A DNA stretch of 64,000 nt from Maratus speciosus (GCA_963932465.1 OZ010799.1:284776083-284840082); one strand, 5' to 3'. Positions 47,401 through 57,282 are shown, counted from the stretch's first letter. Notes: generated by a model from the letters alone, not told the origin. Program-made: numbers and translations.

Positions 47401-48345
47401 CAAACAGTCATTCAAGGACAACTCACCTGCTTCATGCGAACTCGCATCAAAAACAATGCGACATTTTGTGTATACACTGTCTTGTTTAAATACCGTATGG
47501 TGAGGTAAATAAAAAATCGGGTTGTTAGAATTTTCTTCTGACTCAGGAACAATTTCAATAATTTTCATCTCTAAATATTCGTCTAAAATTTTACGATAAT
47601 TTTCATATAAACTTGTATCACGTTTCATTCTTTTTACGAGAGTAGCGAGCCGTGTTTGGGCTATCTGGTAATTATTGTTTAGTTCTTCCAAATCCCGTTT
47701 CCATGGGAGACAGATTTCATATCTGTTATTTATAAACCGCACCTTTTCCCGAAATTTCTCTAAAATATCTTCATTTTTTACATTAACTGGGTCATCCCTA
47801 ATTCCTATTGTCTCTAAATCCCAGAACACCTTCAAATCTAATTCATCTTGATTTTCTAATAAATAACAATTATATTTAGTTTCGCTATTTTCGTTTTCAT
47901 CATGTATAACTCCACCTGCAATCCAGCCTAAATAAGAGTTTTGTAAAATTATAGAAGTCTCAGGAATTTTCATTTGACCAGTTAATAACAAATCATAATA
48001 AACATCTGCCCCCAATAGCACCTGAATTCGCTGTGGTTCAAAAAACTTTGGGTTAGCATAAACCAAATTACGTGGTAGTTTCAGATTAGAAATATCTACG
48101 CCACTCATAGGATTTAAATCAGTTATTTTAGGAACCAAAAACATGTTACAGAATTTTTTAAATGTTCGATCTTTGTTTGAAATTTCGACATGTATTCTGT
48201 TTTTAATTTTACAGATTGCATCATTTAATCCGGAAACAACTGATCTTACTTTATATTTATCTAATCCTAATAATTCTGCTGCAGAAAAGGTAATTAAAGA
48301 TATATTACTAGCTGTATCTAAAATAGCAACAAAAGGAAAAAAAAA
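44473..48345 (-). CDS. pol: BEL/Pao Pol: protease, reverse transcriptase, RNase H, integrase
   Basis: The frame is open from the T9 run at 48345-48337. Residue numbers count from the ATG at 48144. Upstream of it lies the protease, with DTAS just after the frameshift site. Reverse transcriptase has D275 and YVDD at 356-359. RNase H has D539, E582, D613 and D659. Integrase has HHCC (H857, H862, C892, C895) and catalytic D927, D993 and E1045. The last ~90 residues (WKLWKRDYLNNLQQW to the end) match the C-terminal domain usual in BEL/Pao integrases. The order and the YVDD variant are typical of BEL/Pao. It is uninterrupted for about 1290 codons. Expression needs a -1 shift from gag or a corrected homopolymer. 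Confidence 0.96.
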   Translation of the reverse strand, partial: FFFPFVAILDTASNISLITFSAAELLGLDKYKVRSVVSGLNDAICKIKNRIHVEISNKDRTFKKFCNMFLVPKITDLNPMSGVDISNLKLPRNLVYANPKFFEPQRIQVLLGADVYYDLLLTGQMKIPETSIILQNSYLGWIAGGVIHDENENSETKYNCYLLENQDELDLKVFWDLETIGIRDDPVNVKNEDILEKFREKVRFINNRYEICLPWKRDLEELNNNYQIAQTRLATLVKRMKRDTSLYENYRKILDEYLEMKIIEIVPESEENSNNPIFYLPHHTVFKQDSVYTKCRIVFDASSHEAGELSLNDCLDAGSNLNPNIFHLLIFFRLNKIAVLADIEKAFLQISINEKDRDVLRFLFIDDNPVNGDEFKVIMYRFLRLTFGLNSSPFLLSATIKQHLSKFKKEYPVTTEILDTCIYVDDLIAGSDTVQDALNISQQSHRIMKEASMTFRKWISNNEVVMESWEKNGFSTLPQPFEENKPHKVLGLLWQPKQDMLMIDIDNLVEFLCKAKNTKRFVLQVAGRIFDPLGLISPLTIRIKLLFQELWNRNLTWDEELPPDISKLWEQWCSELPQLVQLNIPRNVFQFPEDSEYKVILHTFADASPKAYGAVIYLQIYSKTQSSIKLLTSKSRVAPLRKVSLPRLELLGALLAARLTCEVKKVLDRKGPSSMFLWTDSQIALYWIKGSANRWKSFVSNRVKEIQSLTDPSRWFHCAGSENPADLLTRGIKSEDLIQSHKWWTGPEFLKDSLDICNNEQSLVVPDQEIYLNELKRDSVDNIHDFTTLSITTEHSIIEHIFSLTNNFIKLIRIISFIFRFYKNCRNPQKTRGPLTLDEVRQAELFLIRSAQKGEFRDEIKCLKKGKPVKHNSRLSSLNVFLGNEGLIRVGGRLSHADLPPNSKFPIVLPANHKLTNIILNYFHLKYFHLGPQALLFHVRQKFWPLNGRNNCRKIVHKCVTCFKNKPVVSSQLMADLPRERVTPNFAFSVTGLDYCGPFSIKFRNQRKGVLNKVYVVVYICLCTKAIHLDFVSDLTTQAFIASLKRFFGRRGKCAKILSDNAKTFIGADIELKKLHKLVSVPDEELCNFLTQEGIKWEFIPPKSPNFGGIWEAAVKSFKFHLKRVIGDQKLTLEEFLTILAEIEGVLNSRPLTPLSPDFENFETLTPSHFLIGRPITSIAEPQLDEINENRLAKWQIITKFSQQIWKLWKRDYLNNLQQWGKWKFKKDDVQKGTLVLIKQENLPSTKWLVGRIVEVFKGRDNIIRTVNLRLPDGRIFKRNVRDVCILPVE

Positions 48346-49727
48346 TCATTTCTTCCCCTCAAATAAACTGTCGCTGTTGAAATCAACGCATTATAGCTGG
48401 CGCCGGACACTGTCTGGTTATAATTATTTTGACAGCTCAAGGTCTTCGCATTTGAAATAATTTCCACAGAATTAGTATTTATTTTTTCTTCATTTTTAAT
48501 CGGAGATGAATTCATGATATGATTACTTTGTTTATTTTCATAACAAGATTTCGAAAAGTTAGCTCCATGAAGTGTGGTATGGTGATCTGAGTAACAAACC
48601 TTGCATTTATTATTTAATTTATTACATCGGTTAAGGGTATGAGGAGATAAGCAATTATAACATAATCGTAATTTTCGTATTTGATTTAATCTTTCCTGAA
48701 CCGGTGAAGCTAAATACTTTTGACATCGAAAAATCAAATGGGGTTGTTTACAAATTGCGCAATTAAGTTTGTCACCTTGTAAAACGAAAGAGTTTTGCTT
48801 AGAGGCAATTTCAAACCTAGGTTTCGTAGCGATATTGTTTTTTTGTACATTTTCTAAAGCTTGAGCTCTTTTCAGTAAAAAATCAATAAAATTATTCCAC
48901 TCAGGTAACTCGTTAGAATCAAGAGACATTTCAAAAGCTTTTCTTGATTCATCATCGATTCTTTGTAAAACAAAATACATTAAAATGGATTCTGATAAAG
49001 TGTTTTGTTCAAGTTCTAATTGTTTTAAAGCTCTCAAATGGCTCAATAAATTATCTACCAAATTGCGTATTTCCTTCGCGTTTTCAATTTTTATTTTGTT
49101 ATTACTCAATAATTCTGAAATATGACTATTTACCAATAATCTTTTGTTTTCAAATCGTTTTTTTAAAGCTTCGAATAAGGAAGTATAAGAATCGTCAATA
49201 TTTTGTAATTGTTTCACAGGCCCGGTTAAGGATGATTGTAAATAATACAGCTTTTGCGCATCATTTAACTCAACGTTACTATCTATTAAAGTGGTGAATT
49301 GTAACTTAAAATTCATCCACTCTGTATATCGCCCCGAAAATTGGGGTAGATTAATTGACGGCAATTTGATTTTTGCCTCATTAGAAATGCCTCTATCATT
49401 ACTATTATTTTGACTTTCAACACTAGAAATACTAGGTTTTATTAAATCAAGAAGGCTTACTTCGATAGCTTCTAACTGTTCTTCGATTTCAGTCAAGGAA
49501 TTTTCAAACTCCTCTAAATCCTCGTCGGCTATAATAGAGTATGCTTCGTTTCTTAATTCATCAGTCTTCTTTTTCAACGTTTGAAGAGAATTTAATTTCA
49601 AATCCAATTCTTTAGGGCCAAGTTTCGATTTCAATGCATTCGATATTCTGGTTACCTGGCCGCGTATATTTCCTCGTTTCCGATTAAGAACCACAGTTCC
49701 TGAAATCGCTGGAGTAGCAACAGACAT
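48318..49727 (-). CDS. gag: BEL/Pao Gag
   Basis: A 469-residue frame starting at the ATG at 49727, about 100 nt inside the 5' LTR. Residues 45-95 are a likely coiled coil rich in Glu and Leu. A capsid-like region of the DUF1759 type follows (LPQFSGRYTEWMNFK near residue 130). Three cysteine-histidine knuckles with CX2CX3HX4C or CX2CX3HX4H spacing lie near residues 325-395 and would bind RNA. The last residues (FFFLLLLF) come from reading through the T9 run in the gag frame before the stop at 48318. A -1 shift on this run enters the protease. Confidence 0.94.
   Translation of the reverse strand: MSVATPAISGTVVLNRKRGNIRGQVTRISNALKSKLGPKELDLKLNSLQTLKKKTDELRNEAYSIIADEDLEEFENSLTEIEEQLEAIEVSLLDLIKPSISSVESQNNSNDRGISNEAKIKLPSINLPQFSGRYTEWMNFKLQFTTLIDSNVELNDAQKLYYLQSSLTGPVKQLQNIDDSYTSLFEALKKRFENKRLLVNSHISELLSNNKIKIENAKEIRNLVDNLLSHLRALKQLELEQNTLSESILMYFVLQRIDDESRKAFEMSLDSNELPEWNNFIDFLLKRAQALENVQKNNIATKPRFEIASKQNSFVLQGDKLNCAICKQPHLIFRCQKYLASPVQERLNQIRKLRLCYNCLSPHTLNRCNKLNNKCKVCYSDHHTTLHGANFSKSCYENKQSNHIMNSSPIKNEEKINTNSVEIISNAKTLSCQNNYNQTVSGASYNALISTATVYLRGRNDFFFLLLLF
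48337..48345 (-). promoter_or_regulatory. T9 run at gag-pol junction: possible -1 frameshift site
   Basis: On the coding strand nine T residues follow GA. Reading gag codons GAT TTT TTT and slipping back one base puts ribosomes exactly in the protease frame. This fits a U UUU UUU slippery heptamer. A one-base indel in a homopolymer, real or from assembly, gives the same picture. Confidence 0.5.
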
Positions 49728-49803
49728 TGTACTCTAAATTCTGTAAATAAATAATCCGAAATATCCAAGGGCTTGATTCTTCACAGTGTTCTAAATGAGC
49801 GCT

Positions 49804-49820
49804 GCGGCTCGTACGACCCA
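49804..49820 (-). other. BEL/Pao primer binding site
   Basis: On the minus strand TGGGTCGTACGAGCCGC begins seven bases inside the 5' LTR. The TGG start would pair with the CCA end of a tRNA. I could not assign the tRNA species. Confidence 0.5.
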
Positions 49821-49827
49821 GAAACTT

Positions 49828-50086
49828 TGTATTCGATAGCTCACTTTTATAGGAATGTGACTGTACTGTGGTCAATGAATAGATAGTCCACGCTTCTAAA
49901 ACACAACACAACATTTAATTATTTACATAAAATTCAAAGGAGACTGGCAATGGTTGATACATTGCGCTTACGTCGTAACTTACATGGAGAACAACAACAA
50001 AACTGGCGGGGAATCCTCGCCCGCGCCCCTTCCAGTCCAAAGCGCTTGTAGCGCCCTCTCACAAATTATGATATACGGAGGAAACA
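49828..50086 (-). repeat. 5' LTR of BEL/Pao element
   Basis: 259 bp, the same sequence as 44005-44263. Followed on the right by the duplication aaagg and a TA microsatellite. Confidence 0.96.
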
Positions 50087-50337
50087 AAAGGTATAATATA
50101 TATATATATATATATATAAATTATAAAACGAATATGTAAAAGAAAAAATACATAAGGGTACAAAATCTGGAAAATAAAATAATTTACCTTGTGAATTAAA
50201 AAAAATCGACAACCATGTTTCAGATTTCAGAAAATGGCTTTAAGCTGATTTACAGCTAAATGATTAGTTAAAATAGTCCATCGAGAAACAGAAAAGAAGA
50301 AAAATATATATATTTATCAGTATATCTATCTATCTCA

Positions 50338-50485
50338 TGGCTGCCAACCTTTACGCTTTCTTCTTACCACTAAAATTTTCTTGTGAATATTGCTTTATTT
50401 AATGGTCGAAATCGCACGATTAAAGAAGGTGAAAATCTTCTCTAAATTTTAGTGGTAGCAAAAAAGCGTAAAGTTTGGCAGCTAT
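50338..50485. mobile_element. Short MITE inserted in a TATC microsatellite
   Basis: The left end CATGGCTGCCAACCTTTACG pairs with the reversed right end CATAGCTGCCAAACTTTACG, and pairing continues through TTACCACTAAAATTT. Flanking TCTATCTAT repeats hide the exact target duplication, probably 8 bp. Confidence 0.7.
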
Positions 50486-50589
50486 GCTATCTATATTATA
50501 AAGAACAAACATATCTGTGCGTAACGCATACGTCATTTTGCGAATGACAACACTTTGAAATTTGAAATGAAATTTTGGTTTCGTAATTT

Positions 50590-50880
50590 CCTCTACTGCA
50601 AATTTTTAAACTTCTAAACATCGCATATTTTAAATTTTTACACCGTCGTATAAGGAAAAAAAATGCTCTTTTTAAATGCAATTTGTTTGAAAGCTGTATC
50701 TCAATTTACTTTTAAGATATTAATTTTTTTTATAGTTTTTAGCACCAATTTTGTAATCGTGGCAACTGAAGTACTCCATTTCTGATGAAGTAAAGGGGAA
50801 AAATATGAAAATAGTAGATTTCTGTATCTTTTTGTTGCCATTTGCTCATAAAAACTGAAAAAAAAAAAAGAAATTAAAAT
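50590..50880 (-). repeat. Inverted repeat partner of 43600-43890
   Basis: Diverged inverted copy; see 43600-43890. Includes the block around AAACTTCTAAACATCGCAT. Confidence 0.6.
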
Positions 50881-50889
50881 ACGTGCTAT

Positions 50890-52580
50890 GCTAAGAATAT
50901 CGTATGTTATAAAACTCGGTGAGTTTTAGCTTTATTTGTTTTTTATTTATCAATTAAATTATTTTTATTTTATTGCAATTTAACTTTACAAGCGATACAA
51001 TACTTTCTCTTTACAAAAATGTATTTTAAAGAATATTTGTGTGACCTGAAAGAATCCAATTTTATTAATCCGTGTGTAATTACATTTTCCGAATTTTGAA
51101 ACAAATATAAATGGTAACACATGGAGCTATTATTAAAAAAAAAAAAAAAAAAAAAATGAAGTCATATAAATCATTAATTACCCGAGATTGTATTGCCGAC
51201 CTTCTTAAGTGGCGTCATTGCTTTCTGCTGGGTTTGCGTATTATTCCGCGATAATGGTGTCATTTGCATACCGTTCTATAAATGTTGTTTAAGACGGGAT
51301 CTTAAAAGTGGGATGCTTTAGCGTATGCAATTGACGTCATTTTATAAAAAAAAGCGTATATTTTAATTATTAAAACTGAAATATGTTTTGTAGAAGTTCG
51401 TCATTTTCACCCCAGCTGCTTTGAAATTTTTCGGAGGGAAAAATGCATTATTTTAAAAATAACGTAATCCAAATCACACACTTATAAAACGCAATGTTTT
51501 ACAAACATTTAGAGTGACTTTATGGAAAAGCAGTAACGTACAGTGTGCTTGCTCTTTGTCCGAAAAATAGCGATTTATATTACAGAACTGGATGATTCTC
51601 TCTTGGATGCTCGCTTCGCCGAGTTAGACAAGTCGAAGTTATCTTGGCAATAATTCGAGGTTTAAAATAATATCAGGCTCCCCAAGTTTTTGTTCAAAAT
51701 TCTCTCTACTAATAAAATTTTATAGACATGATACTGTAATTTTATCAAAATAGCATAATTTGCATAATTTAATTTTTCATAATTTTATATAATATATATA
51801 TATATAAAACACAAGAATGTTTTTTAGTCATCTGCCCTGAGCTTTCTGCTGAACCAAATTTACTAATAAATTTTTAACTGGAAGCTGTTCATTTGTAGAT
51901 GTGCTCGCACTAGCTCTTTTTTTTTTATAACCCATTATTATATTTTAATTTCAAAAGTATTAAATGGAACTTCTTCAAAATGGTGGTAATGAGATAGCTT
52001 TCATTATTGCAGAGAAGAGAGAAATAATGAGGTTTATTTACCTTTATTCATGTTATTATCTGATAAAAATTCGAAATTGTTGATAAAAATTATTGTATAA
52101 GATTTGATGGTGCAAAATGGGAATAGGGACATAATACTTTGAACGGAAAATTACGTTACTGCTTTTGAAAACACGCATTTTCCTCATAAAGTTTCCATAT
52201 TTTTTTTTCCTTCCGTATGCGTACTAAGTTTCAGACACTAGGTGAAATGCTTACGTAAGTGAAAATGACATCATATTTAAAAGAAAACGATGATTTTCTT
52301 AGATAAAACTAAACTTTTTAACACAAATGCGTCAAAAAACACAAATTACAGCAATTTTTACTCTCCGGTACTGAGATTAGAATCTGGAGTTAAGAGCGCC
52401 ACTGTTCACATGCAATGATTTTGCTGACAATCGTGACTTCACGCTTTGAGTTAAAATGATTTTTAAAATGATCCAATTAAAATACCAATTTTTTTAAAAG
52501 GGTGATTGCGAGTCGAGAGGTTAATTTTTAAATGTATCTCTATTGCGTGGAGCTCGATTAAGAATGATTAATCCGTTTGC
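50890..52580. other. Noncoding interior of the 12.4-kb hAT-type element
   Basis: Short AT-rich frames only; an A tract at 51136-51156 and a TA run near 51790. No transposase motif is recognised. Confidence 0.5.
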
Positions 52581-52586
52581 CCTTAA

Positions 52587-52999
52587 GAGGCTACTTCAGT
52601 CAAACGAAAAGACCCGTTCGCTAATGCTAATCTATGGAAGAAATTTACAAAGATATCTCGGTCGCATTTCAATATTTTTAAATGATTTCTTTTGCATTGA
52701 ATAGTTGAGGTTGATCTGTACAAAGGCCGTTGTTTATTTTTTCGATTTTGTTTACAGGTATTTCTTATGAGGACACTTTCATTTTCGGAACCGGTTTCGA
52801 AAGTAAAAGCATCCTCATAAAAAATATCTGCAATCAAAATCAAAAAAGTAAAAAACGGCCTGCATACAGATCGATCTTAACTATTCAATGCAAAAGAAAT
52901 CATTTAAAAATATTGAAATGTGACCGAGATATCTTTGTAAATTTCTTCCATAGGATTAGCATTAGCGAATGCGTCTTTTCATTTGACTGAAGTAGCCTC
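52587..52999. mobile_element. TTAA-flanked near-perfect palindrome
   Basis: Starts GAGGCTACTTCAGTCAAACG and ends, reversed, GAGGCTACTTCAGTCAAATG, between TTAA sites (52583-52586, 53000-53003). The two halves are inverted copies over almost all of the 413 bp, meeting near 52793, so similar frames open on both strands. It is the best copy of the family at 19205-19595. Confidence 0.88.
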
Positions 53000-53003
53000 T
53001 TAA

Positions 53004-53920
53004 AACAACATAAAGAGTTCATCATTTTCTTACGACTAATATTCCGTAAACAAAAATAAAACTTCCTCTATGATTAAATAAATAAAATAATACAAATAAG
53101 ACATAAATTTAACAGACATGTAATTGAACTACGCGCTTAAAGCTCTGAAATTATCAGAAAATATAATGATGTCGTAAGCAGCAAAATCTTGGGCTAATAA
53201 CTCTTGGCATGCGGCTAATGCGAAAAAATTGCTTTTAAAATTTTTCAAAAATTTATTTGATTGTATAATCCATATTTTTCATGTGAAAAATTCTTTTTTA
53301 TTTTTAGTGGGCAATCTAAGAAATATATTGCATGTAAAAAAATATTACTTTTCAATAAAAAAAATAGTTTTAATATATTCGGTAACCCGGGAAGCCCTGT
53401 TACGATCCCCTAGTTATAGTAAAAATAAAACTCAGTAGCCTCGTGATTAATACCCACAACGTCATTGACTATCCAGTTTAGACTACCAGTTGGATATAGC
53501 ACGTAAAATGCACGAAAATTTGAATCTAAAACTCTTCTTTATTCTTTTTTTTTTTTTTTTTTCAGGCAAATTAAATCCGTCTTCGTATCCCCGTATTTGT
53601 CTATTTTTTGTTTCAATAAAAGAGTTTCAAATAGTGTATCCGAAATAGTGTCCTCGGTGGAATCTAACATTAAATAGAATGCTAAAAAATGCCCTCTTTT
53701 GGGGGGGGGGGGGGAACGTTTCAAGTTAAATTTTTACGTTCTGGATTGAAATTGATTAATTTATCACATTTAATTTAAAGAATACTAACTTTTAATAAAT
53801 TGTAAGTAATTTATTTGAGGTGTAAATCCATAAAATATAATTAAAATTTCAAGAATAATTAATTTTTATAAAATTTAAAAATATGTATTTTTAAATATTT
53901 CTTCCTCGCTTAAATTGCTT
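53004..53920. other. Noncoding interior of the 12.4-kb hAT-type element
   Basis: No gene is recognised. A T tract lies at 53546-53563 and a G tract at 53701-53714. Confidence 0.5.
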
Positions 53921-54261
53921 GGCGCCTTTATTATCCTGGCGCCTGTGTGCGCCGCACACTTTGCACAATAGGTCGGCGCGCCCCTGCTCTGTCATTTATT
54001 AAGGCTTTCCTCAAATCTAAAAGAGCTACTTTCTGAATTTACTTCTTTTCGGAAACACATAAGATTGGCAGGTGTTCTTATTCAGAAACAAACTATGTAA
54101 TAGAAGGGCGTTATCCATTTTTTGATAAAAGCAATACATCTTTGAGAAAGTACTGGCAAAGTAAGTGCTTTGAATCAAATTTTCCAGAAGCGATAGCATG
54201 GGAAAGGGGAAAAACCTGCAGTCACGTGACAAGAATTTCTTATATCTCAATAAGTATTTTA

Positions 54262-54473
54262 GGTACTTCTTAGTTATCCCGTCGACCAATTTCGCCAAAT
54301 TATACACATTGGCATAATTTTTATTTTAAATAACAAAAGAACAAATAAATTAGTAAAACATTAATAAAAAATGCAAATAAAACGTTGAATTAATGGTTTT
54401 ATTGGCCATTATTGGCATTTAATCTTACAATTTGGCGACAGTAATTTGGTCGACGGGATGACTAAGAAGTACC
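54262..54473. mobile_element. GGTACTT-type MITE, GTTATCCCGTCGACC subfamily
   Basis: Left GGTACTTCTTAGTTATCCCG and right, reversed, GGTACTTCTTAGTCATCCCG. The flanks gtatttta (54254-54261) and atatttta (54474-54481) match at seven of eight bases. 212 bp, no coding. Shares its interior with 11361-11598. Confidence 0.88.
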
Positions 54474-54668
54474 ATATTTTATTTATCAAAAATGGAAAAC
54501 GTTATTCGATTCCAAATCCCTTTAATAATCAGGCCTGTCAATTTTATGCCTTTACAGTTAAAAATGTGTCAGAAAGCTTGCATTGTTGAGCACTGAATTT
54601 AGGAGAAACTTTAAGGTGTATTTCCAAAGATTCCGTTAAGAGAAGTTAATTATCGCAAGTAATTTTTT

Positions 54669-54992
54669 GGTACTTGCGTATTAACGCCACTGCAGCTTAT
54701 ATATATAAATATGTGTATATTTATGTATATATATATATATATATATGGGTACTTTTTGGTTAGCCAGGCACCAGTGTTATACATACACATATATATATAT
54801 ATACACACACACATATATATACATATGTATGCATACACATATATATGTACATAAATATATATTTATATACATATATATATATGCGTATATATAATACTGG
54901 CACCTGGCTAACTGAAAAGTACCTATATATGTGTATATTTATGTATATATATATACTTATTATAGCTGTGGTGGCTTTAATACGTAAGTACC
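54669..54992. mobile_element. GGTACTT-type MITE hosting a second one
   Basis: Left GGTACTTGCGTATTAACGCC and right, reversed, GGTACTTACGTATTAAAGCC. A perfect 8-bp duplication, aatttttt, flanks it (54661-54668, 54993-55000). Without the nested element (54748-54923 plus one duplication) it is about 140 bp with a TA-rich core. Confidence 0.88.
54748..54923. mobile_element. GGTACTT-type MITE with microsatellite core, nested
   Basis: Left GGTACTTTTTGGTTAGCCAG and right, reversed, GGTACTTTTCAGTTAGCCAG. A perfect duplication, tatatatg, flanks it (54740-54747, 54924-54931). Its core is a TATACACA and TATG microsatellite. It inserted into the TA-rich centre of another GGTACTT MITE. Confidence 0.9.
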
Positions 54993-55309
54993 AATTTTTT
55001 TTTACAATACATGGTGCCCGCATTACACATCTGAGAAAAATGAAGTCCAGTTTCGGTCTGGCTCTACTATGTAGAAAAAAAATGAAAATCTGATATCTGT
55101 GCGGCACGAGTCTGCTGAAAAAATTAAGCCCAGCCTCAGACACCTAGTAACTGTCAGATGCCGATCTCTACGCTGAATATTATATTTCTGTATTCATGTT
55201 GTCAAACTAGCATCGGCTTGTGACGTACATTTATACTTATTCTTGCGAAAGTCATATTCATTGAAAATGGCTCATATTTTATTAACTTTGTTTAAATTTT
55301 TATATCGAG

Positions 55310-55425
55310 CTGGTAGGCCCATTTAAATTTTTTATCGGCCCGGCCCGTTGAAAAAATTGTCCTAATTCTGCTGGCCTAGCTTGTTTGAAAATTTGCCTTT
55401 ATTCTGCCGGGCCCGTGCAGACCTC
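55310..55425 (-). mobile_element. Terminal fragment of the GGTCTGCACGGGCC hAT family
   Basis: Read on the minus strand it begins GGAGGTCTGCACGGGCCC and continues with GGCCGGGCCG-type blocks as in 42697-43032. The other end is missing. Confidence 0.6.
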
Positions 55426-55703
55426 CAGTTTGCACGTCGTCACCATTTCAAAACTTTTTTTATATCAAATGAATTTTCAAATATTTGATACATACATACG
55501 AGTAGGGCTGGATTAATTATCAATATATCGGTCAAATATTGATATTTTTTAACTATCGCAATAACAATATGTAAGCTCCGACTCTAACGATATATCCCAA
55601 TAGCGATATCTAATCTCTGGCTCTACCTATATATCCCAATAACATTTTTTTTCCGCACCACGACTTCGAACCGTAAGAAGAAAAAGCGCCGAATATTGCG
55701 TAA

Positions 55704-56202
55704 CCAATAACTTCTTCAATCCTTTCTCTCATCCGATAGATGCAATTATTCGCAGCCCCGCTTTATTCTAAATTCCCTCCCGTGATAATCTGTCTTTCGT
55801 TGATATCCCAGACCCAGACTAATTCATATTCTAATATATCAACATACATATGTCCGTTCGTTACTGAATAATGGTTTAATCGTCGTTGTTTTAATTTCGC
55901 TGCTACTATTGGTTTAGACATATTAGAACATATCAAGTCTTTGATACGTCCTGGCCAATGACTTCTTCAATCCTTTCTCTCATCCGATAGATGCATTTAT
56001 TCGCAGCCCGCTTTATTCTAAACTCCCCTCCTGTGATAATCTGTCTTTCGTTGATATCCCAGGCCCAGAATAATTCCTATTCTAATATATCAACATACAT
56101 ATGTCCGTTCGTTACTGAATAATGTTTTAATCGTCGTTGATTTAATTTCGCTGCTACTATTGGTCTAGACATATTAGAACATATCAAGTTTGATACGCCC
56201 TG
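55704..56202 (+). repeat. Tandem duplication, two copies of ~250 bp
   Basis: 55704-55954 and 55955-56202 are tandem copies with scattered substitutions; both contain TCTTTCGTTGATATCCCAG and ATGTCCGTTCGTTACTG. They lie directly upstream of the BED exon, where the promoter would be. Confidence 0.9.
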
Positions 56203-56335
56203 GCCAATGACATGAGCTAGAACATCTGTTCATTGTTGAGTCAATAATTGCTATTGTCTATAGGCTTCATTCAATGCTCGTTCGTATGGTCTTCTCCAGC
56301 GAGTTATCGGCAGTGATTTTATATTTTATAGTAAG

Positions 56336-56573
56336 ATGAACGTACGGTGTCGGGTAAATTGCCCGAATTATAATCAAGTGATTTCAAAAAAAGAGGGTAA
56401 GAGTAACGTGTGGCAATATTTTGGATGCCCAGGTAATGAAAATGGTGAAGTAATAAATGAAAAAATTGCAGATGGAGTATATGCGTTCGACCGGTATCTG
56501 CAAAAGCTACTTCTAATTTATGGAGTCATCCTAGATATAATTATCCTCTACAATATGATGGACTAAATTCAAG
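56336..56573 (+). pseudogene. hAT transposase N-terminal BED-finger exon, frameshifted
   Basis: From the ATG at 56336 the frame contains SNVWQYFGCPGNENG, the conserved start of BED zinc fingers that hAT transposases use for DNA binding. After about residue 45 the expected continuation (a cysteine, then VSAKATSNLWSHP) is found one base out of frame, so an indel near 56470-56485 breaks it. The exon ends in a good donor, AAG/GTAAGA, at 56574, and the original frame stops at 56566. The second histidine expected in the finger looks replaced by Asn. No downstream exon is recognised. Confidence 0.7.
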
Positions 56574-57282
56574 GTAAGAATTGATTTGCTTTATTTTACT
56601 GATTTACTTTATTTATATGATTTACTTTACTGATTGATTTTATTGATAATATTCACACGGGCGTGGAAATTAGTTAGACGAATTTCAGTTGTAATTTTTT
56701 CAATGAAAATATATTTCTGATTTTTTTTAAATTATATAATTTATCTAATTTTAAATAAGACAAAAAAAAATCCTGTTTTAAAAAATGACATAAATGAGCA
56801 AAAAGACAAAAAAGAACAATAAAAAAAATATATATATTACTACATCCGGGCCTTATTTTTAAAGTCTGTAAATGTAATATTATTAAATGCCATTATACTG
56901 GATGTCTGCAAACCGGGCTGGAACGCTTGGATTAATTTCGTGTCATTAGACTGAAGCCGTGTTTGCTTTTTGCTCTGGACATGCAGGCTGGGTCGGCCTT
57001 TTTTCTGCTCACTCAGGGTATAGTGCGGCACGGGTCGCGTCTTACCAAAGCCAAACCCGAAAACTCTGCTTAAAGTCAACCCGACCGACACCCGGCATAC
57101 TTCATCACAAACTCGAAGTGGAAGATAATAAATTCATATTTTAATACAATATAAAAAAGAATTATTCTGTAATATCAAATTTATCTTTTTAGTACAAAAT
57201 TGAATACATATACCAATTAATGTTCAAATATATAGTTTTTTCATAAAATATATTCCTGACTTTCTTTTAAAATGGTTGGTCA

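Larger units (their letters stand above)
44005..50086 (-). mobile_element. Complete BEL/Pao LTR retrotransposon
   Basis: A 6.08-kb element with two 259-bp LTRs that I read as identical, flanked by a 5-bp duplication aaagg (44000-44004, 50087-50091), the size typical of BEL/Pao. Transcription runs on the minus strand. It encodes Gag with three zinc knuckles and a Pol with protease, reverse transcriptase, RNase H and integrase. Gag and Pol are offset by one base at a T9 run. All catalytic motifs are present and no stop codon interrupts pol, so this copy could be recently active. Confidence 0.97.
41599..53986. mobile_element. 12.4-kb hAT-type element carrying nested insertions
   Basis: The left end is CAGGGGCGCGCCTGACTTG and the right end, reversed, CAGGGGCGCGCCGACCTATTG; both subtermini contain AGGCGCC and GTGTGC blocks. 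A perfect 8-bp duplication, ctctgtca, flanks it (41591-41598, 53987-53994). Nested inside are a BEL/Pao element, smaller hATs, a TTAA palindrome and an inverted repeat pair. No hAT transposase frame is visible, so the founding element was either non-autonomous or has decayed. Confidence 0.8.

Noticed and set aside
52583..53003. A pair of overlapping protein-coding genes on opposite strands
   Set aside because: The similar frames on both strands are a direct consequence of the near-perfect palindrome.
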